Below are positions 1-5,496 of a stretch of DNA of 5,496 nucleotides, one piece after another. The position numbers were made by a program, and so were the translations under genes. The DNA is from an uncultured Gammaproteobacteria bacterium (GTDB lineage Bacteria; Pseudomonadota; Gammaproteobacteria; PS1; Thioglobaceae), in the NCBI GenBank assembly GCA_913044155.1, contig CAJWNF010000045.1:1-5496 (forward strand), in the 5' to 3' direction. The notes beneath the pieces were generated by a model that was not told where the DNA came from, did not search any database, and was given only the letters and a program-made list of their open reading frames with translations. Positions within the stretch are counted from its first letter, which is position 1. Every line of letters starts with the position of its first letter.

Positions 1-11
1 TCAAAAGAATT

Positions 12-1685
12 ATGTCAGAATCATTTTCGGAGCTATTTGAGAATAGCGAAATCCAGCAAAACGTAAAACCTGGAGCTCTATTAATGGGCACTGTGGTCAG
101 TATGAATCGTGAAAAAGCGATTGTTAATGTTGGCTTAAAGTCAGAAGGTTTCATTTCATTAAACGAATTTACAAATGTTAATGGAGAGATAGAAATTGTA
201 GAGGGTGATGTTGTTGAAGTAGCGCTAGAGTCAATTGACGATGGTCTAGGTCACACCCTGCTTTCTCGTGAAAAAGCAAAGCGCATTAAGATGTGGCAAG
301 AGCTTGAAGCGGCAATGCAATCTAAGGGGGCTGTAAGAGGAGTTGTCACAGGTTCAGTCAAGGGAGGTTTGACAGTAGATATAGGAGTTATTAAGGCATT
401 TTTGCCGGGCTCACTGGTTGACGTAAGACCTGTCAAAGATTTCGATTTCTTGATAGGTCAAGAAATCGAAGCCATCGTTATTAAGATGGATGAAGTTAGA
501 AACAACATTGTTATCTCAAGAAAAGCCGTCATGCAGGAGGCTAACTCTGCAGACAGAGAAGCTCTTCTTGAAACATTAGAGGAAGGAAAAGAGATAGAAG
601 GCTTGATTAAAAATCTTGCCGATTATGGCGCCTTTATTGACTTGGGTGGTGTTGATGGTTTATTGCACATCACAGACATTTCTTGGCAGCGCGTAAATCA
701 TCCGTCAGAAAAACTAACGATTGGCGACAAAATAAAAGTCAAGGTGCTTAACTTTGATAAAGAAAAAATGAGAGTGTCACTTGGCTTGAAGCAATTGACT
801 GCAAGCCCTTGGGATAGCATTTCAGAACGTCTACCTATGGGCAAAAAAGTCTCAGGAGTGGTTTCTAATTTGACTGACTATGGTGCATTTGTGAGAGTTG
901 AAGAGGGTGTTGAAGGTCTCGTTCATGTCAGTGAAATGGACTGGACAAATGCAAATGCCAGACCATCTAAGTTTGTGAAATTAGGGCAAGAGGTTGAAGT
1001 TGTTATTTTAGATGTTCAGGAATCAAAACACCGAATTTCATTGAGCATGAAACAGGCACAAGAGAATCCATGGGAGGCCTTTGAGACAAATCATAAAAAG
1101 GGTGGCAAGATCAATGTAACAATAAAGTCAATCACCGATTTCGGTCTATTCGTTGGTCTTCCAGGTGGAATCGATGGTTTGATCCATTTAGCTGACATCT
1201 CATGGAATAAACTATCAGCTGATCAAATTGTTTCTTCCTATTCAAAGGGCCAAGAACTTGATGTCGTTATTCTTAACATTGATGCAGAAAAAGAACGCGT
1301 TTCTTTGGGCATCAAACAGCTTGGCGAGGATGGCTTCTCACAGTTTGCTGGAGCCAACAAAAAAGGCTCAATTGTTAAAGGAACTATCGCCGAGGTTGAT
1401 GCAAGAGGCGCTGTTGTAGAGCTTGCCGATGATGTAAGTGGCTACTTGAAGGCATCTGAAATATCACAAGATAGAGTGGAAGATGCATCATCTCTACTAA
1501 AGAAAGGCGAAGAGATTGAAGCTGTAATAACTCAAATCGATAGAAGAGCTAGAAAATTATCACTAAGCATCAAGGCTAAGGATTCAGTTGAAGAGAAAGA
1601 AGCGATGAAAGACTACAATAAGCAATCATCAACTTCTAACGGCTCAAAACTGGGCGACTTACTAAAGGAAGCAAAAGACAAATAA
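12..1685 (+). CDS. rpsA: 30S ribosomal protein S1
   Basis: Ribosomal protein S1 binds mRNA on the 30S subunit and helps load and unfold messages, especially those with weak Shine-Dalgarno sequences. The 557-aa product has the same length as E. coli S1 and aligns along its whole length from memory. Six S1 (OB-fold) repeats lie at about residues 20-87, 105-171, 192-260, 277-347, 364-434 and 451-520. Repeats 1-2 are the divergent ribosome-binding pair, with LLSREKAKR (83-91) and AFLPGSLVDVRPV (129-141). Repeats 3-5 carry the RNA-binding signatures DYGAFIDLGGVDGLLHI, DYGAFVRVEEGVEGLVHV and DFGLFVGLPGGIDGLIHL. A polar tail follows from about 521. The ATG at 12 gives the family N-terminus (MSESFSELFE, compare E. 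coli MTESFAQLFEES). Only 11 nt upstream are visible, so the leader used for autoregulation cannot be judged. ihfB follows after 42 nt. Confidence 0.98.
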   Translation: MSESFSELFENSEIQQNVKPGALLMGTVVSMNREKAIVNVGLKSEGFISLNEFTNVNGEIEIVEGDVVEVALESIDDGLGHTLLSREKAKRIKMWQELEAAMQSKGAVRGVVTGSVKGGLTVDIGVIKAFLPGSLVDVRPVKDFDFLIGQEIEAIVIKMDEVRNNIVISRKAVMQEANSADREALLETLEEGKEIEGLIKNLADYGAFIDLGGVDGLLHITDISWQRVNHPSEKLTIGDKIKVKVLNFDKEKMRVSLGLKQLTASPWDSISERLPMGKKVSGVVSNLTDYGAFVRVEEGVEGLVHVSEMDWTNANARPSKFVKLGQEVEVVILDVQESKHRISLSMKQAQENPWEAFETNHKKGGKINVTIKSITDFGLFVGLPGGIDGLIHLADISWNKLSADQIVSSYSKGQELDVVILNIDAEKERVSLGIKQLGEDGFSQFAGANKKGSIVKGTIAEVDARGAVVELADDVSGYLKASEISQDRVEDASSLLKKGEEIEAVITQIDRRARKLSLSIKAKDSVEEKEAMKDYNKQSSTSNGSKLGDLLKEAKDK

Positions 1686-1693
1686 TGTAAGCG

Positions 1694-1720
1694 AGGCCGC
1701 TATATAAATTATGGCGGCCT
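1694..1720 (+). promoter_or_regulatory. GC-rich hairpin in the rpsA-ihfB gap, next to the ihfB start
   Basis: AGGCCGC (1694-1700) and GCGGCCT (1714-1720) form a perfect 7-bp stem. A G-T wobble and three A-T pairs can extend it inward around a small loop. It begins 8 nt after the rpsA stop and ends 7 nt before the ihfB ATG. No run of T follows (only TTATAAAT), so it is a poor intrinsic terminator. Its place inside the ihfB ribosome-binding region suggests translational control or an mRNA-stability element. The stem is seen directly; the function is inference. Confidence 0.6.
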
Positions 1721-1727
1721 TATAAAT

Positions 1728-2006
1728 ATGAAAAAAACAGATTTTATTGAGACAATCTCAGACAAGTGTAAATTATCGCGTCCAGAATCTAAGCGCTCCA
1801 TCGAAGTGATTCTTGAGCAGTTAAGCACGGCAATTGCTTTAGGAAAGGGCGTCGAGATTCGTGGTTTTGGTGGATTCTATAAAAGACACCGCAAAAGCAG
1901 AATTGGAATTAATCCAAAGACAGGTGAAAAAACTCAAGTAGAGGAAAAATTTGTGCCTTTTTTCAAACCTGGAAAGCGCCTCAAAGAGGCCGTAAATATT
2001 CGCTAA
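1728..2006 (+). CDS. ihfB: Integration host factor subunit beta
   Basis: This is the beta subunit of the IHF heterodimer, which binds specific DNA sites in the minor groove and bends them by roughly 160 degrees, serving transcription, recombination and nucleoid structure. The 92-aa product is close to the E. coli length (94). It has the HU/IHF fold: N-terminal helices (about 3-40), the IRGFGGF turn (44-50), the beta arm with NPKTG (62-66, intercalating proline P63), and the C-terminal FKPGKRLKE (79-87) ending VNIR, as IhfB ends near ANI. The position directly after rpsA separates it from ihfA (usually beside pheT) and from hupB. Position 61 is Ile where E. coli has Arg. The ATG has no Shine-Dalgarno sequence, is preceded by a hairpin, and is followed by an A-rich stretch. 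A promoter inside rpsA is possible but not evident. Confidence 0.95.
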   Translation: MKKTDFIETISDKCKLSRPESKRSIEVILEQLSTAIALGKGVEIRGFGGFYKRHRKSRIGINPKTGEKTQVEEKFVPFFKPGKRLKEAVNIR

Positions 2007-2013
2007 TTATTGA

Positions 2014-2042
2014 TTGATTATTGGAAACTTGTTCAGTATAAT
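2014..2042 (+). promoter_or_regulatory. Sigma70-type promoter for tRNA-Lys
   Basis: A perfect -10 hexamer TATAAT (2037-2042) lies exactly 17 bp after TTGATT (2014-2019), which matches four of six -35 consensus bases. The expected start site is near 2049, about 11 nt before the mature tRNA end at 2060. The tRNA therefore probably has its own strong promoter, separate from rpsA-ihfB. The discriminator (TTCTCG) is only partly GC-rich, so stringent control cannot be judged from it. Confidence 0.7.
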
Positions 2043-2059
2043 TTCTCGTTTTTATTATG

Positions 2060-2135
2060 GGGTCGTTAGCTCAGTTGGTAGAGCACCGGACTTTTAATCC
2101 GATGGTCGAGCGTTCAAATCGCTCACGACCCACCA
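2060..2135 (+). tRNA. tRNA-Lys (anticodon UUU)
   Basis: This 76-nt tRNA includes an encoded CCA (2133-2135). The acceptor stem is GGGTCGT (2060-2066) with ACGACCC (2125-2131), and the discriminator is A2132. The D stem is GCTC/GAGC. The anticodon loop CTTTTAA (2091-2097) places TTT at 2093-2095, so it reads lysine AAA and AAG codons. The variable loop is TGGTC, and the T arm is GAGCG-TTCAAAT-CGCTC (2108-2124). The acceptor stem, D arm and discriminator match E. coli tRNA-Lys. The only irregularity is a C-A mismatch at the 27-43 pair (C2086/A2102), where E. coli has G-U. Confidence 0.98.
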
Positions 2136-2145
2136 TATTCCTTAG

Positions 2146-2171
2146 GGCTTGCAGAGTTGTAAGCCTTTTTT
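2146..2171 (+). terminator. Intrinsic terminator after tRNA-Lys
   Basis: GGCTTGC (2146-2152) pairs with GTAAGCC (2159-2165) through seven pairs, one of them G-U, around a six-base loop, followed by six T (2166-2171). It begins 10 nt after the tRNA CCA, so it ends the tRNA transcript and any rpsA-ihfB read-through. Read on the other strand it has a C-A mismatch and no U-tract, so it should act in one direction only. Confidence 0.85.
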
Positions 2172-2172
2172 A

Positions 2173-2307
2173 TCACTTTGTTATATAGTCCCACAAACCA
2201 TAAAATATTGCTAACCATATTAGACCTTTAACAAGAAAAAATAAAAAAGGTATAGCAACAAGAAGCCATTTGTTTTTTATATGCTTTTTTAGATAATCAA
2301 GCAACAT
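2173..2307 (-). CDS. Small single-helix membrane protein, hypothetical (44 aa)
   Basis: I do not recognise a named family. The ORF runs from ATG (2307-2305) to TGA (2175-2173). An in-frame TAA lies four codons upstream, so the start cannot be much earlier. The product opens MLLDYLKKHIKNKW and has one long hydrophobic stretch at about residues 15-38, interrupted by a K27-G28 pair (FFLVKGLIWL), then ends WDYITK. The basic segment before the helix predicts a cytoplasmic N-terminus. Evidence that it is real: an organised basic-hydrophobic-polar layout with several Trp, placement in a gap otherwise without genes, the same strand as the lut-DUF2721 set, and a stop 2 nt before the tRNA terminator's T-tract. 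Against it: no Shine-Dalgarno sequence and a short length in AT-rich DNA, where chance hydrophobic ORFs occur. It lies 75 nt after the DUF2721 gene. Confidence 0.55.
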   Translation of the reverse strand: MLLDYLKKHIKNKWLLVAIPFLFFLVKGLIWLAIFYGLWDYITK

Positions 2308-2382
2308 AGTTTTAGATTAAATAAAATCTATATTATGTAATTAAATTGGCTCTAATCTTACTTAATTATTATATATTGTGAG
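2308..2382. other. AT-rich spacer between the DUF2721 gene and the 44-aa ORF
   Basis: This 75-bp spacer is very AT-rich. It holds a 6-bp inverted repeat, TAGATT (2313-2318) and AATCTA (2325-2330), just upstream of the small ORF. It also has a minus-strand TATAAT (2373-2368) without a convincing -35 element. The TATAAT could be a weak promoter for the small ORF. I see no terminator after the DUF2721 gene on the minus strand. Confidence 0.35.
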
Positions 2383-2772
2383 CTATTTATAATTAGAATT
2401 ATTGAGATGGATATCTAGAGCGCGGGTAGATTGAAGTGTTTCAAGCAATGCAAATAATAAAGAACTAACAAGCGTCAACAAGGCAACACTAAAAACGTAA
2501 TTGGCAATACTATCTTGGCCTATATATAGGCAGATAATTGTAAACAGGCACAAAATAAAACTTATTATTCCAAAGACTTGCATTCTTTTGATGTAATTGA
2601 CGCGCTTTTGCAATATCTCAAGTTGATCTTTCGCTTGTTTTGATGGCGCCTCTTTGCTGCCATCTTTTGTCATTGAGCGGATTAAGACGCTCAATGAATT
2701 AAGTCGATTTGTATAAGCTATAAAGAGTAAAGATATTGCAGGAAAAACGAGCGCCGGTGTTGTTATATCCAT
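2383..2772 (-). CDS. DUF2721 family membrane protein
   Basis: The 129-aa integral membrane protein matches the DUF2721 family, whose function is unknown. The family layout is clear. An N-terminal segment TTPALVFPAISLLFIAY (4-20) is followed by TNR and a polar, charged stretch (about 33-55). Next comes the conserved helical piece LEILQKRVNYIKRMQVFG (51-68), then two more hydrophobic helices (about 67-85 and 89-111), and a tail with E111 and ALDIHL (118-123). Three membrane segments are therefore expected in the inner membrane. The ATG at 2772-2770 gives the normal family start, but no Shine-Dalgarno sequence is visible. It lies 26 nt after lutC on the same strand, so co-transcription with the lactate genes is likely, though a functional link is unproven. 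A perfect 10-bp inverted repeat lies inside the gene (2670-2697). Confidence 0.88.
   Translation of the reverse strand: MDITTPALVFPAISLLFIAYTNRLNSLSVLIRSMTKDGSKEAPSKQAKDQLEILQKRVNYIKRMQVFGIISFILCLFTIICLYIGQDSIANYVFSVALLTLVSSLLFALLETLQSTRALDIHLNNSNYK
2670..2697. repeat. Perfect 10-bp inverted repeat inside the DUF2721 gene
   Basis: TCATTGAGCG (2670-2679) and CGCTCAATGA (2688-2697) are exact reverse complements separated by 8 bases, so both strands can form a stable hairpin. No T-tract follows on either strand, so it is not an ordinary terminator. It lies in the part encoding residues about 26-35, just after the first membrane segment. A second, weaker stem, GATGGC (2642-2647) with GCCATC (2659-2664), lies beside it in the polar linker. 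The structure is seen directly; any role is unknown. Confidence 0.6.
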
Positions 2773-2798
2773 AATATTATGGCAATTTTATTAAATAA

Positions 2799-3443
2799 CT
2801 ATGACGTTAATATTAACACAATTAATTCTTTAGGGCCATGAACACCATAGGCTAATACTTGCTCAATATCTGCCGTTTTAGAGGGACCTGAAATCAACAA
2901 TGCATTGGTCGGCATATTTTTCGCCCAATATTGACTAGTAATAATTTGATTAAAGGTTTCATAAATAGTGTCCTCGTATACGAGAGCGATATGGATATCT
3001 GGAACCAGAGACATAAGTCGTGGTTCTTCAGGCGTTGGATGCAAGACAATAGAGCCACTCTGGGCTATTGCGCCAATCGTTGTAGTGATACTTGCATCAG
3101 TCTCATTGAAAAGTTTTTCACTCCAGGACTCATATGGGTCATCATATTTTAGAACTTCTATCTCATTATTTATATCTTTAGATATCTGTTTTGCAATACT
3201 CGCACCCATGAGTAAGTTATTAATACCTCTTTTTGGCAGCTCTTCATTTAGCCAGTCGATTAATTCTGCATCACTTAATAGGTAGGTCTCGGCTTTGGAT
3301 GATTGAAGATTTTCGCTAAGCTTTGAAATCATTTCTTCCTTAGACCATCCATTCGTTTTTTTTGTTACTTCAATTTTCTTATAGCTTGTTTTATCAGTGT
3401 TATTTTTTAATCTCTCAAGGATGATTTCGCGACTTTTATTCAT
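2799..3443 (-). CDS. lutC: L-lactate utilization protein LutC (LldG), LUD domain
   Basis: LutC is the small LUD-domain subunit of the LutABC (LldEFG) complex, which oxidises L-lactate to pyruvate in the cytoplasm. The 214-aa product has the family features: an N-terminal helix with NKSREIILERLK, a central MGASIA (79-84), AQSGSIVL (127-134), the loop EEPRLMSLVPDIHIAL (139-154), and the C-terminal SGPSKTADIE (185-194) with YGVHGPKEL (199-207). I chose the ATG at 3443-3441 over an in-frame TTG two codons earlier (3449) because AGGG lies 7 nt upstream of the ATG. With this start lutC overlaps the lutB stop by 8 nt, which suggests translational coupling. No iron-sulfur cysteines are present, as expected for this subunit. 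A DUF2721 gene follows after 26 nt. Confidence 0.93.
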   Translation of the reverse strand: MNKSREIILERLKNNTDKTSYKKIEVTKKTNGWSKEEMISKLSENLQSSKAETYLLSDAELIDWLNEELPKRGINNLLMGASIAKQISKDINNEIEVLKYDDPYESWSEKLFNETDASITTTIGAIAQSGSIVLHPTPEEPRLMSLVPDIHIALVYEDTIYETFNQIITSQYWAKNMPTNALLISGPSKTADIEQVLAYGVHGPKELIVLILTS

Positions 3444-4857
3444 TATCAAACCCTGCTTTATTTGCCATCTCTTTTAAACTGTGCTTAGACGGTATAGGTG
3501 TGGTGCGGTATTTGCCCCATTTGCCAATTGTTTTTGGAGTAATAAAGCCAAGTGTGGTAGCAGCCTTAGAAAATATTGAGTAGAAAAATGGGTTGCCATA
3601 TAGTAGCCTCCAATTCTTCCATGCCAATAATTCTAATGAACTTCGCTTACTGCCAGCACCCTCGATAAGTTCGTTTGCATTGTTGCCTTCTACAGCCTCT
3701 GAGCGCAACTTATTTATGAGTTTAGGTAATGGAATTTGGACCGGACAGACTTCGCCACATGCGCCACACAATGAACAAGCAGAGGTTAGCTCGCCGAGCT
3801 GAGTGATACCCTGTTTTTGTGGCTCCAAAGTTATCCCTATCGGCCCCGGATAAACTGTCCCATAGGCATGACCGCCCACTTGAGTATAGACCGGACAATG
3901 ATTCATACAGCTACCGCAACGGATACATTTCAAAGTTTCTTGCATTTCATTGTTTTGGTGTATTTTTGATCGCCCATTATCGAGTAAGACAACGTGCATC
4001 GATTTTGGGCCATCTTTTTCGCCTTCACGTCGAGGCGACGAAATCATGTTGAAATAGGTTGTAATTTCTTGACCTGTAGCAGACTTTGTTAGTATATCGA
4101 GAAGTGGTGCTACATCGCTGAGCTTTTCAACCACCTTCTCTATGCCAGTGACAGCGATATGTAAGGGCGGAACTGTAGTACACATTCTGCCATTGCCTTC
4201 ATTCTCTACCAGGCACAGTGTGCCGGTCTCAGCAACGGCGAAATTTACACCTGAAATTCCAGCATCAGCTTGCCTAAATTTATCTCTCAATATTTTTCGA
4301 GCTTGCTGAGTAATTAGGTCAACATCTTCTGTATATGGGAACTCGGGGAAATGCTCAGCAAACACTTTTGAAATTTCTTTTCGACTTTTGTGTATAGCGG
4401 GCATAACGATATGAGAAGGTTTTTCGTTGGCTAGCTGGATCAGAAACTCGCCTAAATCCGTTTCCAGTATCTCGATATCTTTGTCTTCAAGAAACTCATT
4501 GAGTTCAATCTCCTCAGTAACCATTGATTTGCCCTTGACAATGGTTTTTGCATTGGCATCTTTGAGTATTTGATAAATAATATTGTTGGCCTCAAGATCT
4601 GTTTCTGCCCAGTGGACCTTTATATTGTTGCTCTCTAATTTCTCTTCAAGTTTTATAAGCAGCTCGGCTAGGTTGCTAAGTGAATTAGATCGAATCGAGG
4701 AAGCGATATTTCTTAAATTGTCTAGTTTTTCCTGGTCCGGAAACTTATCTCTTCTTTTCTCCATCAAATAGTTCATGGCTGAACGAAAATTGGAATGAAG
4801 CTGCTCGTTATCAAGAGCATCATTAATTCTATCAGTGAAGGTTTCAGTTCTTGGCAT
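3436..4857 (-). CDS. lutB: L-lactate utilization iron-sulfur protein LutB (LldF)
   Basis: LutB is the large subunit of the cytoplasmic L-lactate oxidation complex and carries electrons through iron-sulfur clusters. The product is 473 aa from the ATG at 4857. An N-terminal LUD domain spans about residues 60-300, with KGKSMVTEEIELNE (108-121), the ADAGISGVNFAVAETGTL region (about 197-213) and NEGNGRM (219-225). A ferredoxin-like part holds two CxxCxxCxxxCP motifs, C311/C314/C317/C321 (CIRCGSCMNHCP) and C361/C364/C367/C371 (CSLCGACGEVCP), predicting two [4Fe-4S] clusters. The C-terminal region (about 390-473) fits the family's terminal domain, with the usual SKHSLKEMA near the end. An upstream in-frame TTG (4884) would add nine residues. 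The ATG is preferred because it gives the family-like start and has AGGA just upstream, though the 3-nt spacing is short. It overlaps lutA by 14 nt and lutC by 8 nt. Confidence 0.96.
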   Translation of the reverse strand: MPRTETFTDRINDALDNEQLHSNFRSAMNYLMEKRRDKFPDQEKLDNLRNIASSIRSNSLSNLAELLIKLEEKLESNNIKVHWAETDLEANNIIYQILKDANAKTIVKGKSMVTEEIELNEFLEDKDIEILETDLGEFLIQLANEKPSHIVMPAIHKSRKEISKVFAEHFPEFPYTEDVDLITQQARKILRDKFRQADAGISGVNFAVAETGTLCLVENEGNGRMCTTVPPLHIAVTGIEKVVEKLSDVAPLLDILTKSATGQEITTYFNMISSPRREGEKDGPKSMHVVLLDNGRSKIHQNNEMQETLKCIRCGSCMNHCPVYTQVGGHAYGTVYPGPIGITLEPQKQGITQLGELTSACSLCGACGEVCPVQIPLPKLINKLRSEAVEGNNANELIEGAGSKRSSLELLAWKNWRLLYGNPFFYSIFSKAATTLGFITPKTIGKWGKYRTTPIPSKHSLKEMANKAGFDNE

Positions 4858-5496
4858 GAGTCCTATCCCAAAGAAATTCGGCAATATGTTGAGTTTTGAG
4901 TTTCGAGTTTTGCTTCTCCAGTGCGCAGCCGATATTCATCAAGCAACCGCAATCCTGAGAGATGACAGAGGAAGCGTCAGTTGCCTTTAAGGCATCAGTC
5001 TTGTCTTTGACCATTGCCCCAGAGATATCTGCTTGTTTGACTGCAAAGGTTCCACCAAAACCGCAACATTCGGACTTTCTTTCCTGTTCCAGCACTTCAA
5101 CTTTTGAAAGTTGCGAAACCAAGTCTTCGATTCTTTCTGCAATTTTCATTTCGTTTCTAGAGGCGCAAGAAGTGTGGATTGCGATTTTAGTGGGCTCTCC
5201 TAGGTCTGTTAGTTCCACATTTAGCGTATCCACAAGAAATTCTGTCAACTCGTAAACCCTTTCTGCAACCGATAATGCCGTTTCAATGTCTGACTCGCCT
5301 TCGAATAATTCAGACCAATGATGTTTGATCATTCCAGCGCAAGACCCGGAAGGGATTACAATCGGTATATCTTTTGGGAAACACTTAATCAGTGATCTTG
5401 CAACTGGCAAGGACTCTTTTCTGTAGCCTGAATTGAAAGCGGGTTGGCCGCAACAAGTTTGCTTACTAGGATAGATAACCTTTATACCTTCACGTT
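4844..5496 (-). CDS. lutA: L-lactate utilization protein LutA (LldE), CCG-domain, 5' partial
   Basis: LutA is the cysteine-rich subunit of the L-lactate oxidation complex, related to the CCG (DUF224) domains of GlcF and heterodisulfide reductase HdrB. The frame is open to the right edge of the window, so the start is missing. There are 216 codons visible (first complete codon at 5494-5492) of about 240 usual for the family, so roughly 25-30 N-terminal residues lie outside. The first CCG block, YPSKQTCCGQPAFNSGYR, lies at visible residues 8-25, followed by PSGSCAGMIKHHW (about 48-60). The second block has HTSCASRNE (107-115), ECCGFGGTF (142-150) and QDCGCLMNIG (180-189). A TTG at 5410 is not the start, because conserved sequence continues upstream of it. 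The stop overlaps the lutB start by 14 nt. Any promoter or regulator lies beyond the window. Confidence 0.95.
   Translation of the reverse strand, partial: REGIKVIYPSKQTCCGQPAFNSGYRKESLPVARSLIKCFPKDIPIVIPSGSCAGMIKHHWSELFEGESDIETALSVAERVYELTEFLVDTLNVELTDLGEPTKIAIHTSCASRNEMKIAERIEDLVSQLSKVEVLEQERKSECCGFGGTFAVKQADISGAMVKDKTDALKATDASSVISQDCGCLMNIGCALEKQNSKLKTQHIAEFLWDRTHAKN

Noticed and set aside
251..436. Minus-strand 61-aa ORF inside rpsA, and a plus-strand 63-aa ORF at 1228-1419
   Set aside because: Both lie fully inside the well-supported rpsA frame and have no recognisable features or initiation signals.
1588..1619. Possible ihfB promoter inside rpsA (TTGAAG and TACAAT)
   Set aside because: The spacing is 20 bp and both hexamers are imperfect, so this is too weak to call, although internal ihfB promoters are known in E. 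coli.
2060..2171. tRNA-Lys as an attachment site for an integrated element, with the lut cluster as cargo
   Set aside because: I see no integrase, no repeat of the tRNA 3' end elsewhere in the window and no other mobile genes. The lut genes run toward the tRNA and look like ordinary chromosomal genes.
2806..2817. Perfect 12-bp palindrome GTTAATATTAAC at the end of lutC
   Set aside because: It lies within the coding sequence, and a 12-bp palindrome is expected about once in a window this size, more often in AT-rich DNA. There is no second copy or promoter context.
2968..3285. Plus-strand ORF of 105 aa opposite lutC, and similar plus-strand ORFs opposite lutA and lutB
   Set aside because: These are shadows of strongly conserved minus-strand genes. 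Their products look like low-complexity antisense translations with no recognisable domain.
4891..4911. Short tandem repeat of GAGTTT(T), three copies, near the lutA 3' end
   Set aside because: The units are imperfect, only 6-7 bp long, and encode an ordinary Lys-rich stretch (QNSKLKTQ). There is no sign of phase variation or frame disruption.

Overview
The window is AT-rich chromosomal DNA from a proteobacterium, most likely a gammaproteobacterium. The evidence is a ribosomal protein S1 that matches the Escherichia coli type in length (557 aa) and domain order, followed directly by the IHF beta-subunit gene, an order common in gamma- and betaproteobacteria. Tight spacing, short intergenic regions and AT-rich codons would fit a small-genome aquatic lineage, but the sequence alone does not fix the genus.

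The plus-strand half (1-2171) is housekeeping. It holds rpsA (12-1685), a short gap with a GC-rich hairpin (1694-1720), ihfB (1728-2006), a sigma70-like promoter (2014-2042), tRNA-Lys(UUU) with encoded CCA (2060-2135), and an intrinsic terminator (2146-2171). The terminator probably ends both the tRNA transcript and any read-through from rpsA-ihfB.

The minus-strand half (5496 down to 2173) is a convergent, tightly packed gene set. It starts with lutA (also called lldE; its 5' end lies beyond the right edge of the window), then lutB (lldF) overlapping lutA by 14 nt, then lutC (lldG) overlapping lutB by 8 nt. These encode the three-part iron-sulfur L-lactate oxidation complex that turns L-lactate into pyruvate. 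A DUF2721 membrane protein gene follows 26 nt after lutC. A 44-codon ORF for a one-helix membrane protein lies 75 nt further on and ends just before the tRNA terminator. No lactate permease or lut regulator is visible; they could lie beyond the right edge.

Most of the window is well-understood biology, and I see no clear new system. The points most worth a second look are the hairpin in the ihfB initiation region, the small membrane ORF at the end of the lut cluster, a perfect 10-bp inverted repeat inside the DUF2721 gene, and an isoleucine at the DNA-binding arm tip of IHF-beta where arginine is usual.
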